64,000 nt of DNA from Rhizophagus irregularis. Taxonomy: Eukaryota; Glomeromycota; Glomeromycetes; Glomerales; Glomeraceae. This document shows positions 49,601-59,260 of this stretch, one piece after another. The first letter of the stretch is position 1, and the number at the start of each line of letters is the position of its first letter. The stretch covers positions 5,642,001-5,706,000 of the forward strand of contig NC_089430.1 of assembly GCF_026210795.1 (NCBI RefSeq), read 5' to 3'. Below the pieces are notes generated by a model. The model was not told where the DNA came from. It saw nothing but the letters and a program-made list of their open reading frames with translations, and did no database searches. The position numbers and the translations under genes are program-made.

Positions 49601-50066
49601 TTTTTCTAAATACAACGTGTGAAGAAAATAAGTAATTAATCATACAGATTACATATTAAATTAAATAATACATCCTAATACTTGCCAGTTTCTATCTTTG
49701 TAATGCCACAGAGTCGTAAGATATTCTCATGAAAATCTACTTTTTTTTGCAATTTTATCTATAAAAAATTTAATAAATTTAAGCTTTAAAAATTACAAAG
49801 ATTCAAGATTACAATATTATATAATATACCTCATTGACAACAACTTTAAGCGTTTCATAATCATTACTGAAAGATTTTAAAGCGAACAAACTATTTTTCC
49901 AATTAGCACGAGAAACACTGCCACACGCACCACTTCCTAACAGTTTTAAACTTTTAAATTCTGAATAATTGTAATAATTGATGTGTTCATCATCAATTGA
50001 TTTTTCTAACCAATCAATATAAATATTTGACTCTTTGAGTTCAGTTTCTTTCGTTTCTTTTGACAT
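43635..50066 (-). CDS. TKL-type kinase with a 43-repeat Sel1 C-terminal array
   Basis: Five exons join in frame on the minus strand: 50066-49830, 49758-49686, 49605-49439, 49360-49033 and 48961-43635, about 2043 aa. The kinase occupies roughly residues 30-290: GSGACGSV (glycine loop), [56 protein letters not shown], and [12 protein letters not shown] across the last junction. All catalytic residues are present. An Asn/Asp-rich linker follows, then 43 Sel1 repeats of 36 residues plus a partial one; they alternate between a [16 protein letters not shown] type and a [16 protein letters not shown] type. Sel1 arrays are alpha-helical scaffolds, so the protein probably couples kinase signalling to protein binding. 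Intron 2 appears to use a GC donor (GCAAGT). The ATG at 50066 opens the first exon; no signal peptide or membrane segment is seen. Confidence 0.88.
43642..48390 (-). repeat. Tandem 108-bp Sel1-coding repeats
   Basis: About 43 units of 108 bp encode the Sel1 array. The five N-terminal repeats are the most diverged and repeat 6 carries an insertion of about 22 residues; those further along are much more alike. 46981 onward and 47197 onward are near-identical over more than 140 bp at exactly 216-bp spacing, a recent two-unit duplication. Confidence 0.9.
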
Positions 50067-51140
50067 TCTTTACAATAACTTTATTTTGTTGATTTTAACG
50101 GAGCTCGCTAGAGATATTCCGTAATTGCTGAGTTTAAATGGATGGTATTTATAGAAATGATCCACTGTCGTAAACTCATACATTATGCGTAACTTTTTTG
50201 CATGAAACAGGGAGGACGTGCTTATATTGCCATGTCGATCATTCGCCGATCATTTATATGTAAGCTATAGGTTATCTAGAATATATTTTAAAAAAATTAT
50301 ATTGAAAAAAGGTGTAACGACTGTAACGCCAAAGTTAGCTTCAAGCTGAAACTTTCAATCATTTGATAATTGCCGATCATTCGCCGATCAACTGCTATTT
50401 TGATCAATTATTCAATCTTATCACATACGAGAAAGTGTCTATTTTCCATTAATAAAAGCATTAATAGAATTTTGAACAACGTAATGCTTAATGAACAAAT
50501 TTAAATAAAACAAAAAAATCTTTAGACAGTTTATGTATAAAATTTTGCCAGATTTAATATTAGTTCATGAACATTCATTCAATGATAGTAACTTTTTGAT
50601 TATCTAAAATTCCATATGATTATTTTGGGCATTGATCCTTTGAATACCTAAATAATGTATTTTAAAAATCTCTAGTTTCGCCCGAAGTTCTGTAGCTTCG
50701 CCTGGTCAACAAATGATCGGCAAGCCCGTGATAAAATAGATATGTCCGCCCTGTTTATTTGCATGACTGTTACACATGATAAATCATGAAAGTAAAAAAA
50801 AAAGAAATATCAAAATTGACATTGAAATATTGAAAGTAAGTAAACGTAAGCAAGTAGAGATGGCACGTGATTTAAAAGTATGGTGTTTGAGTTAAAAAGC
50901 GTTTTTTTTTGCTTTTAAAACATTGATCGGCATGATCAATTACGCTAATAAGTATACTAGGAAACGGAAACCGTTGTGAGCCCGGATAAAAAGTTTTTTC
51001 ATTCTAATGTACCAAAAATGGTGACGTGCACGAAATCTCCACGTGACCTACGTCATCACATAAAATTTATATAGTCCCTTCGCTTCGTTTCAGACTAATG
51101 AATATTTAATAATAAATGTATTCTAAGCAACCTTTTAAGT
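50067..51140. promoter_or_regulatory. Upstream region of the Sel1-kinase gene with repeated GATCGGC motifs
   Basis: CGATCATTCGCCGATCA occurs at 50236-50252 and again at 50374-50390. Related ATGATCGGC at 50713-50721 and TTGATCGGCATGATCAA at 50923-50939 follow. The two closest copies are 170-310 bp upstream of the start codon, so they could be binding sites; they could equally be fragments of a repeat, since the same word occurs near 1045 and 35729. Role unproven. Confidence 0.3.
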
Positions 51141-51149
51141 TTAAAATTA

Positions 51150-51310
51150 TGTCTCACGGAAAACTACCATTAGAAAAGTTAATGAACGTGGATGAACTTG
51201 CCTGTTGAGTCCATTCAATTCCAACATCTTCAGTTACTGCTGAACGCAACTGGTCTAGTTTTGGGATTTATCTATAATAAATCATATAATGGTAGGATGT
51301 AAACCTTGTA
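51150..51310 (+). pseudogene. hAT transposase C-terminal relic
   Basis: Near 51235-51270 the plus strand reads VTAERNWSSFG, matching the conserved ERNWS-x-F core of the hAT dimerisation domain, followed in the next frame by FIYNKSYN. A stop lies just upstream and others follow. Only this fragment survives. Confidence 0.45.
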
Positions 51311-52630
51311 GCTCTTAAAATTTTAAGATTTAAGAATTCTAAAAGAAATTAGTGAAGATATTTGGGTTGAAAATGATGAAAATTAAACAAATTATATTGA
51401 AATATGTATTATAAAAGTGCTTGTGAAATATGTATGCATAATAAAGTGCACGTTGTTTTAAAACGTTTTTTTAACACAGATTGGCGTTACAAATTAACTA
51501 TTTTTGAAATATGAGCTACTTTTCGCATATTTAAAAGAACCACATTTTATTTGTTATAACTTGATTGGTTTAACTAATTTATTTCAGTATCATTTGAGCA
51601 ACATCATTTAATTATTGTGCATCAATCAAATTAATAAATATAGTACGTAGCATTAGAATAGTAAGATCATCAAAATCAATAATTCTGGCCGATTTTTAAT
51701 TCGGCCAGAATTAACAATTTAAAACTTAATTCTGGCCGGCATTAAAATTAGTCCAAAATTTATTTCGGTAATTTTATCACGAAAATTTTCGGTTTTAAAT
51801 TAAAATATTTTTCTAATTGTGAGTTATAACTTAAATTATGTGTTGAAAATCGAAAAAAAAAGAAAGAACAAAGTGAGCAACCTTTATGTATACATCCAAT
51901 AAAAAATTATTTTGTATTGAATTTAAATTTCTTTTTTTTACAAAATTGTTAAAATTGTTGGCAAAAGATTTGTTCGATCGTAATTACTAGATACTTCATT
52001 GCGGTGAACGTAAAATTGTGCTTGACTAGTTCATCTGTAAGTTTATGTTTATTATATAACTTATGTATTTGAAAGAGTATTTAAACCCTAAATTATTAAC
52101 AATAGTACGCTAAATTTTCTAAATAATCTTTGTCGTGTAATTAAACATTTTATTATCATATTTTGAAAACTACTCTTATAATATAATGTAAAACATATGA
52201 CTTATTTCGTTGTATTTTTTTTTAAGAAAATTACTACAATAAGTACAAATTATTGGTAATCCAAAGTATATAAAAGGTGGTAAAGCTATAATTATAAATA
52301 TTTGAAAAATCATAATAAATACTAAAAAAAATAAAAATTTATATAATACTAAATAAAAAAACAATCATAAGTATTAACATTACAAAATAAATAATTTGTC
52401 TAGTTATCTAGAGTAAATATGTACTAGAAACGCATAAATAAATATATATAAATTCTCTTTTCTTTCTCCTTTCCCGCTTTTCCCACACTTTTTGTTGAAG
52501 AAATCTTAAGCGTTTCTCTCCTTAGGTGCAAATTTCCAATAAGTTTGTCTTTTTTTTTTAATGTTTCATTTTAATGAATGATCTCTAATAGTTGTTTTTC
52601 TTACTTTTTTTTATGTGGGAATATGGTGGG
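51310..52630. other. Intergenic DNA with a perfect hairpin
   Basis: AATTCTGGCCGA (51681-51692) is perfectly inverted as TCGGCCAGAATT (51701-51712), and a further AATTCTGGCCGGCATT follows at about 51723. The same GGCC-AGAATT words appear at 21.05, 39.4 and 42.5 kb, inside or near MITE-like sequence. No gene is supported. Confidence 0.45.
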
Positions 52631-52639
52631 AAAATTTTT

Positions 52640-53310
52640 TTTCTTAATTATCTATTTTAACAAAACGTTTTCTAACGTTTCAGTTTTTTTTCTTAGTTTT
52701 CTTAGATGGTTCTTTCAGTCTCCTTGGACGTGAAATTTCGGTAAGCTATTTAAATTTTTTTCTTTAATTGCTTTTGTTTTAACGAACATTTTCTAACAGT
52801 TCGTTTACTTTCTTCATCTAGGCGTTTCTCTAAGGTCTCTTTGAGAAATGGAATTTTGGTATGGTAATTAGTTTTTTTTCTTTGATTATTTTATTTTAAC
52901 GAACTTTATTTATTAACATTTTTCTCATTTTTCTCTTCTAGGGTTTGCCGATTCTCCCTGGAAATGGAAGTGGGTGTCATTTCTTCTGGTCTTTCTTATA
53001 TTTTTTGTCTTTGTTATTAACTTTCTCCTTTCTTTTTTATAGATGTAGGCTTCAATTTCTTTTTTTTTGGGGGTTTCAGTGGCTCTTTCGTGTTTCTTTT
53101 TTAGGTTTTGTCAATTTCTGGGTAGGTGTTCTATTTTATTCTTATTTTATCTTTCTATCTTAATTACTAACATCTGTTCTTCTTCTTTGTAGATTTTGGT
53201 GCTTCTTTTATTTTAAGGTTTTGGCAGAAGGAAGGTTTTTGTTTTTTATTGTATATTTATTTTTTATGACGTCTTTGATAATAATCTTTCTTTTTCTAGA
53301 TTTTAACTTT
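52640..53310 (+). repeat. Pyrimidine-rich tandem array with splice-site-like units
   Basis: Degenerate units of roughly 115-125 bp recur. Each has a T-rich stretch with TTTTAACGAACATTTTCTAAC, then a TCTTCATCTAG- or TTCTTTGTAG-like acceptor, then a 35-90-bp less T-rich block ending in GGTAAG/GGTATGG-like donors. The result looks like a row of tiny exons and introns, yet no long open frame joins them. I cannot assign a function; a non-coding or decayed repeat is the plain reading. Confidence 0.45.
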
Positions 53311-53752
53311 TTTTTAAAAAAAAAAACCTGTAACGCATCTTTTATTAGGACAACATAATTTGCGCCATAAGTATAGATACCTAGAAACGCTCGTGCAAAC
53401 ATGAAACGCCTCTATAGCAGAGAGTATATCGAGTATATCTATCCTAATAAAAACAAAAATAATAAAATAATAAATATAAAAGAAAAGCAAACCCGTTCCT
53501 AATCCTTGATGAGAAAAAAAAAAACTAAACTAAGATGAGACCTAACTAAAATTTGCTCTATATTACGTAGGGAAAAATAAGTGAAAATTTGTAATAAAGA
53601 CTGAAGCCTAACGCTATAAAAATAGATGAGTCCCAACGGCTCCATACCCAGTAAACAATTATTCAATCTTTTCTCCCATAACCCTACAAAAAATAAAGTT
53701 AGTAAACTAAACTATTAAATTACATATATTCTAAAATTTATTATTGGTAATA

Positions 53753-53777
53753 TTTTTTACGTGAAATCACGTGACTT
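53753..53777. repeat. Palindromic motif, copy 1
   Basis: ACGTGAAATCACGTGACTT preceded by a T run; it recurs at about 58882-58900 with the same flank. It contains the inverted pair ACGTGA/TCACGT. Confidence 0.6.
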
Positions 53778-53799
53778 CAATTAACAATAATTCTCTTGT

Positions 53800-55320
53800 T
53801 GGTCGTGCCCTTCTTAATCTTCACGTTGCTTCTTCTTCCTATCCTTCTCACCATCTTCTTTCTTCCTTGTAATCTCAACAGCTAATGGTGAAGCTGGGTT
53901 TGGCCATTTCTCTCCAGTCTCTTTTTCATCTGTCCATCAGTACGGTGCTCCTCCTTTAGTTTATTTGTGAAATCATCATTGAGCTTCATATATTCCTGCA
54001 AAATCTTGTTTTACTCTGCGTGACTGATGATTCTATTACCCAAAAGAAGGAAATTATTTATTTGCATCGCCCAATCTTTAATTTATGTGATACATCTCCG
54101 ACGGAGAAACCGTTCTCTTTTTTCACGTCCATTACTGCTTGAAGGTGTATATATATGTTCCCATTCCATCATATTAGATGTCACCTCAAATATTTCTTCC
54201 AAAATGGTCAAACGTTCCCTTAATTCTTTTTCGGACTTATTTGCTTCTTTTTTTGAATTATAAATGATTCTATCCGTTTGATAATCTCTTATAATATCTA
54301 CAATTTCATCCGTTGCTACATTATCACGTTTTAGGGGTTTATTAGCTGTTTTTTCCATCAAATTAATTCCAAAATTTTCATCATCACTTTCTGATTCCTC
54401 TTCTTTCTTCTCTCTGATCTGCCAACCTTTAATCATATCTACAACTTCCTCTTCCTCCAAAATGGTCTTCTTGTTCTTGTTCTTGTTTCTCTTGATAAGA
54501 GGTAAAGAATTTTTGTTGTTTCTTGACGCCATATTTGCTAACTCCATATAAATTCAATTAGGAGGTGTTTGCAGTAAAGAAACATTTACCTCTGGGATAT
54601 AATTTTGTGGTAGTGGTGTTGATTTGCGTGAGGGTATTACCTTCTCGCTTTTTCCACTCTTGAAGACCATCTTGAAGTTACGCACCATCCATACCAATGC
54701 TAAATTATTCTTCTTCAATGAAAGTTCAACCGCTTTCTCCATCATATTGTGATTACTAAAATATCCTATCACTTTACAATTTTGTGTGATCTTGATAATT
54801 TTAATAAAAGCAGCAGTATATTCCTGTTGCAATTTCTTCAAAAAATCATATCCGTTGTCTTCTCCTTTTTTAAATTCCTCCATTTCATCTTTAGTTAGGT
54901 CTCTGATCAATTGCCATTTATCCTGGTCCTGTCTCATCTTTAAACCACTCCCTGCGTTGTACCATCTTATAAAATGTTTGCTAATACAAATTCCGAAAAT
55001 GCCTTTATTGAATGTTAACTCAAATTTTCGTTCAACAATATTTGTGCCCTTACTGATTTGTATTTGTATTGTTGTCTCACTTGTATCCTGAAAACTTTCC
55101 CTATTTTCGATAGGTTCATCCTGATATCCACCTCGGTCCAATATTTTGGCACATTATAAAAAAAATAAGTCACGTGCTTTTTCTTTATCTTTATCTCCAA
55201 GATCATCTGCTAGAATCGGAATATCCATTATCGGCTCCAATTTTTTCTTTTTTGGAGATCGTTTGCTTTTTTTAATTTTTTAGGCGTGCTCTCCTTCTTG
55301 TTCTCAGTTTTGTCCATGTT
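53800..55320 (-). pseudogene. Broken RRM/gag-like transposon ORF (minus strand)
   Basis: From a possible ATG near 55315 the minus strand reads a Lys-rich leader (MDKTENKKESTPKKLKKAN), then HVTYFFYNVPKYWTEVDI and KIGKVFRIQVRQQYKYKSV, an RNA-recognition-motif-like strand-helix-strand. A frameshift near 55015 moves reading to RKFELTFNKGIFGICISK and continues to a stop at 54554. A second part at 54547-54083 is very acidic/basic (LEEEEVVDMIKGW, SESDDENFGINL) with a coiled-coil end, and decays beyond 54083. The segment order mirrors the plus-strand relic at 33.3-34.7 kb. It is probably the nucleic-acid-binding ORF of a retroelement-like family; this copy is inactive. Confidence 0.5.
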
Positions 55321-55389
55321 CTTATTCGTTGCCTCCTTTTCTTTTCTTATCTGGGCGATGGTGTGATTTAGCTTGTTTACAATTCATTC

Positions 55390-56075
55390 CTGGCTTTTTA
55401 GTACATTTAAATTGATTAAAATCAGAAATACATAAAGATATCTTACTGACCAACCTTTAAAAAATGCAAATGTATCAATTTACTTATATTTAAAACAGTA
55501 AACTTAATTACTTCAATCTATATTTCCAAAATATTACTGATAGTATGATTGCTCCGAAATTGAGTAATAATAAAAAAATTAAATTCACCTTTGGTGAATT
55601 AATTTTAAGTTAACCTCTGATAAAAGTAAAATTAATTTATCCCTCTTCTATCTCCCAAAATGAATAAATTATTAAAGAAACTCAAATTAAAATCTCTGAA
55701 AACCAAAAATTACTTATTGCAAATTTTGAATATTTGCAAATTATCAATTTTTACATAGAATTTGTTTTTTTCTCTGATAGATGTTACACGAAAATCAATT
55801 TAACTGAGCCAATCAAATTCAAAGGGATACATTAGTGATCGTCATGTGATTACCTTTTGTTTGTAAAAAAGATCTTTTTTCTCTTTTTTTTTAAAAGCTA
55901 AGTTAATAAAAACTAGCACATACTATGTTAAACACTTTTACAGCAAAATTCGAAATATAGTGGACACTTGAAAATTTTTATTGTCAGGATTGTCAGGTAC
56001 TCGAGTTACTTGGCTAGTCGGGTTATTAAAAAAGATACATAACACGTGATATATATATATGTGATGGCTATATGA
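55390..56075. other. AT-rich intergenic DNA, no gene seen
   Basis: Nothing supported, apart from ATAACACGTGATATATATAT near 56038, which has an inverted partner near 60817-60850. Confidence 0.4.
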
Positions 56076-56079
56076 TGTA

Positions 56080-56643
56080 CAGTCGCGTCGGAAAGTAACG
56101 CCCGATTCACAATTACATAGTAAATTACATATATAAATTTCTTTCCAAATGTAGAATGATGCATTGTCACAATAGGTTAGGTTTTTTTACCAGGTTGTTT
56201 ACTATTTTATTGTCAAATTTTCCTTGATCATTATCCTCAATTTAAATTTTATAAATTAAAACGGTTCTTGCATTTTGACTTTCCCAATGTTCAAATATCA
56301 TTTATTTAAAAGAATATGATATTGACTTTAAAATTATATAAAATTTAGAAATAATTGTTAAACGAAATATAAATATTTATGCATCTTGAAATTATTTATT
56401 TTTATATGTAAAATCTTTTTTTCGGATCTAAAACATATAAAAAAAACTTTTTTACATTATAATTAAAATAGCTCTTGCATTTTAACTTTCCCAAAGTTTA
56501 CAAAGTTTAAATATCACTTTTCTAAAAAAATATGATATTAGCATTAAAGTAATATAAAATTTAGAAATAATTACTAAAAGAAATATAAATAATATGTATA
56601 TAGCTTAAAATCTTCTATTTTTACTATGCGGACGTTACGACTG
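56080..56643. mobile_element. Tc1/mariner-like MITE, about 564 bp
   Basis: The element begins CAGTCGCGTCGGAAAGTAACG and ends CGTTACGACTG, flanked by TA on both sides (56078-56079, 56644-56645). The inverted ends are short and imperfect (CAGTCG perfect, then GTAACG-type words displaced). Inside, a block of about 160 bp starting CTCTTGCATTTTAACTTTCC or its variant is present twice (about 56265-56405 and 56468-56625). Confidence 0.55.
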
Positions 56644-56649
56644 TACTTA

Positions 56650-57240
56650 TGTTCACAGGTATACTTTAATTGAATTTTTTTTTTTTGAGTAAAAGGAATA
56701 TCTTTATTATTCATATGATAGAGAACATACAAACAGACAAAAAATAAACCATTGCGTTCAGCACATACCATGTACCTCCCGCTTTACCTCACCTTCGTCC
56801 CAAATGATGAAATTGTAGCGCCATTACCTGCTACATAACGAACCCATAAACAATAAATAAAGAATAATAAAGAATAACAGACCATAGAACTAAAACCTTC
56901 CCTTCTATCCATCCCTATAAAAAAATTGGATACGTTTTTTATAAAGTTTTTATATGATTTTTTTTCCTTAGAAATAACGTATCATAATAGGATACGGAAA
57001 AATGCACAATTCTGTATCACTAAAAATATGGATTTTATCACGAAATTTATACGATTTGGTCACTGAATTTACTATTTGTATTACAGTTTACTATAATTAT
57101 ATTTACATAAATCTAATTTTACTTTATTAAATTAAATAAAAAATAAAAAATAAACAAAATACAAATACATTATGAAAATTCCCTCTTTATTAAGGCCACC
57201 TATTGCAACCAAAATTATCTATAAGTTCAGGTTCATTTGG
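56650..57240. other. AT-rich intergenic DNA, no gene seen
   Basis: No frame, RNA or repeat boundary of interest. Confidence 0.4.
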
Positions 57241-57700
57241 AGTCAAACAACCTAAAAAAAACAAAAAAGAACATCTAACTTAATTGGAAACAAAACCCCC
57301 TTCATATAGTATCTGCAATCGTCCAAGTCACCAAAAGTCAGAATTCCTACAAAAAAAGAAAGAGAACTCCAGAATGTCTGACCTACATAAATGAAAAGAA
57401 TTATGAAGCATCTGATGAAAAAGAAACCAAAACAACAAAATAAATCCAAAACTGACCTACAGTACAAAAAAAGAAGAATCTGAAGCAACAAAACTGAAAC
57501 AACCTACAAAAAGAAAAGAATCTGAACCCAACTTACAAAAAAAAAAAAAGAAAATTTGAACTTGACCTAAAAAAGAAAAAAAATCCTGAACAATCCTACA
57601 AAAAGGAAAGGACTCCCAAACTGATCAACAAAAAAACTGAATCTTCTCAAAAAAAAATCTGCTGGCCTATGAAATAAAAAAAAGGGATAAATATAAATAA
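57240..57700 (-). repeat. Purine-rich array; acceptor-like units on the minus strand
   Basis: On the minus strand, blocks of 30-50 nt repeatedly end in T-rich tracts plus TTTTTGTAG/G or TTTCATCAG, such as GTCAGTTTTGGATTT and GTCAGACATTCTGGAG following such sites. Units are degenerate. The layout is like the 52.6-53.3 kb array but in opposite orientation. No coding sense was found. Confidence 0.45.
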
Positions 57701-57734
57701 AAAAGAAAGGGGAATAGTAAAGAATAAATCAAAA

Positions 57735-58040
57735 AAAAAATATTTTTTTAAAAAGAGGGTAACGAAGTTAGGAGAGTTAAAAAAAATTTTTTTTTTAAAG
57801 GGAGGACGTCAAAGTTAGAAAAATAAAAAATTTTTTATAAAGAGGAAATAGAAATAGAAAAAAGAAAATTTTTAGAAGAGTGGGAATAAAAGAATAAAAT
57901 CAAAAAAATTTTTTTTTTTAAGGGAGTGACGAAAAAAAATTTTTTTTTTAAAGGAGAGTGATGAAAAAGAAAAATTTTTAAAGTGAGGTACGAAAAAAAA
58001 AATTTTTTTTTAAAAAGGGGGTGACAAAAAAAGAAGAAAA
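57735..58040. repeat. Degenerate 35-40-bp tandem repeat
   Basis: Five to seven units each consist of an AAAAAATTTTTTTTTAAA core followed by GGGAGTGACGAAAA or a close variant (GGAGAGTGATGAAAA, GTGAGGTACGAAAA, GGGGGTGACAAAA). The frames through it are compositional. Confidence 0.7.
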
Positions 58041-58560
58041 ATTTAGAAAAAAATAACAAAAATAAGACAAGAGAAAAGAGAAGAAAAGGAAAGACAGAAA
58101 GGAAGATCGGAAGATCAAACTCATCAAAGTAAGAGTTTATATAAAAAACAAAAAATGTATCATAACAAAACAATAAACAATCATGTGATCTCATGTTATG
58201 ATACGAGATTTTTGTAAAATTATTTTCTAAAAATATTAAGTTTAAAAATTCCGTATACATTCCGTATGATTGATTTTTTTTGTATACATTAGTTTTTTTA
58301 AAAAATGATCAAAAATGAATTGCTTATTAAATATATTGAATTTGTATATGGAATTTATAGAAACGTATATAAAATGTATACAAAACATATCCTTTCCGTA
58401 TACATATTTCTTATAGGGCATACGACGCATTCCTATACTAAATTAAACGAAGAACTAACTAACACCAACTCAAACAGACCTATACTAAATACAGCCAACA
58501 CACATTAACCATCCTACAAAATTAAAAATTAGTCTACAAACTAGTTTAAACTTCCCCAAA
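58040..58560. other. Intergenic DNA
   Basis: CCGTATACAT-like words repeat near 58250-58270 and 58396-58405. No gene is supported. Confidence 0.4.
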
Positions 58561-58564
58561 AGAA

Positions 58565-58850
58565 TCCCGCTAGGTGACAGATTACTCCTTATGTCACAGT
58601 ATTGATCTTCTCTAGTGGCTTTATACACTCTTTGGCGCAGATCCACCACCTTTAGTAACCGCCCTACTGAACGAAGATGCTGGCTGTATAGAGAAATCCT
58701 TCCAAAGATTTATCCAGATAGATCTTCTTCCCCATAGTTTGCATCCACTCACGGATTTCCAGGTTTATCGTCAACCTTTTAAAATATTACAGCTCGTCCG
58801 GTTTTCCAGCAGGCTCACCGCTAACCTATAATACAACTATTCTTACAAAG
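58565..58850 (-). pseudogene. C-terminal relic of a transposon-type ORF
   Basis: Less AT-rich DNA whose minus strand reads INLEIREWMQTMGKKIYL and DKSLEGFLYTA, then after a frame change SFSRAVTKG, then after another VVDLRQRVYKATRED and SNLSPSGILL. The ordered, protein-like pieces need two frame changes. I recall these strings from repetitive Rhizophagus ORFs but cannot verify it. Inactive. Confidence 0.4.
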
Positions 58851-58875
58851 AAACCTTATATTTTAATCTCAAAAA

Positions 58876-58900
58876 TTTTTTACGTGAAATCACGTGACTT
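58876..58900. repeat. Palindromic motif, copy 2
   Basis: The same ACGTGAAATCACGTGACTT motif with a T-run flank as at 53753-53777. Sequence to its right (CTACTTAATCTCCAC) also resembles that right of copy 1 (CTTCTTAATCTTCAC), so a longer decayed repeat is shared. Confidence 0.6.
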
Positions 58901-59260
58901 GAGAAAAATTATCGATCTCATCCTCTACTTAATCTCCACATACGTAACTTGCTGCGGTGTTATATTTATGCCAGCAAATTTATTTCACAACAATCACCTT
59001 ATCGATACCCATTCTAACTGGTTCCTCAGAAATCCTCCTAATCCATTTTGAGATTCCAGCCGCTAAAAATTTTTTTTGAAAAATTCCCAAGAGACCCCAA
59101 AGTCCAAAGTGCTCTTATCATGTACTATCATATGTCATCTGAAAAGTACGTTTTCTTTGTTTTCTCGGCGTTTCTATTATAACATTCTATCAACACTTTA
59201 TGGAGCAAACACCTCGCCCTACTTGGCCCTTTTTTGGGTTGCTGACAGGAAGAAATAATA

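Noticed and set aside
57835-58260. 141-codon minus-strand frame with hydrophobic Phe/Leu runs resembling membrane segments
   Set aside because: It reads the complement of an A-rich tandem repeat; hydrophobicity comes from TTT/CTT codons only.
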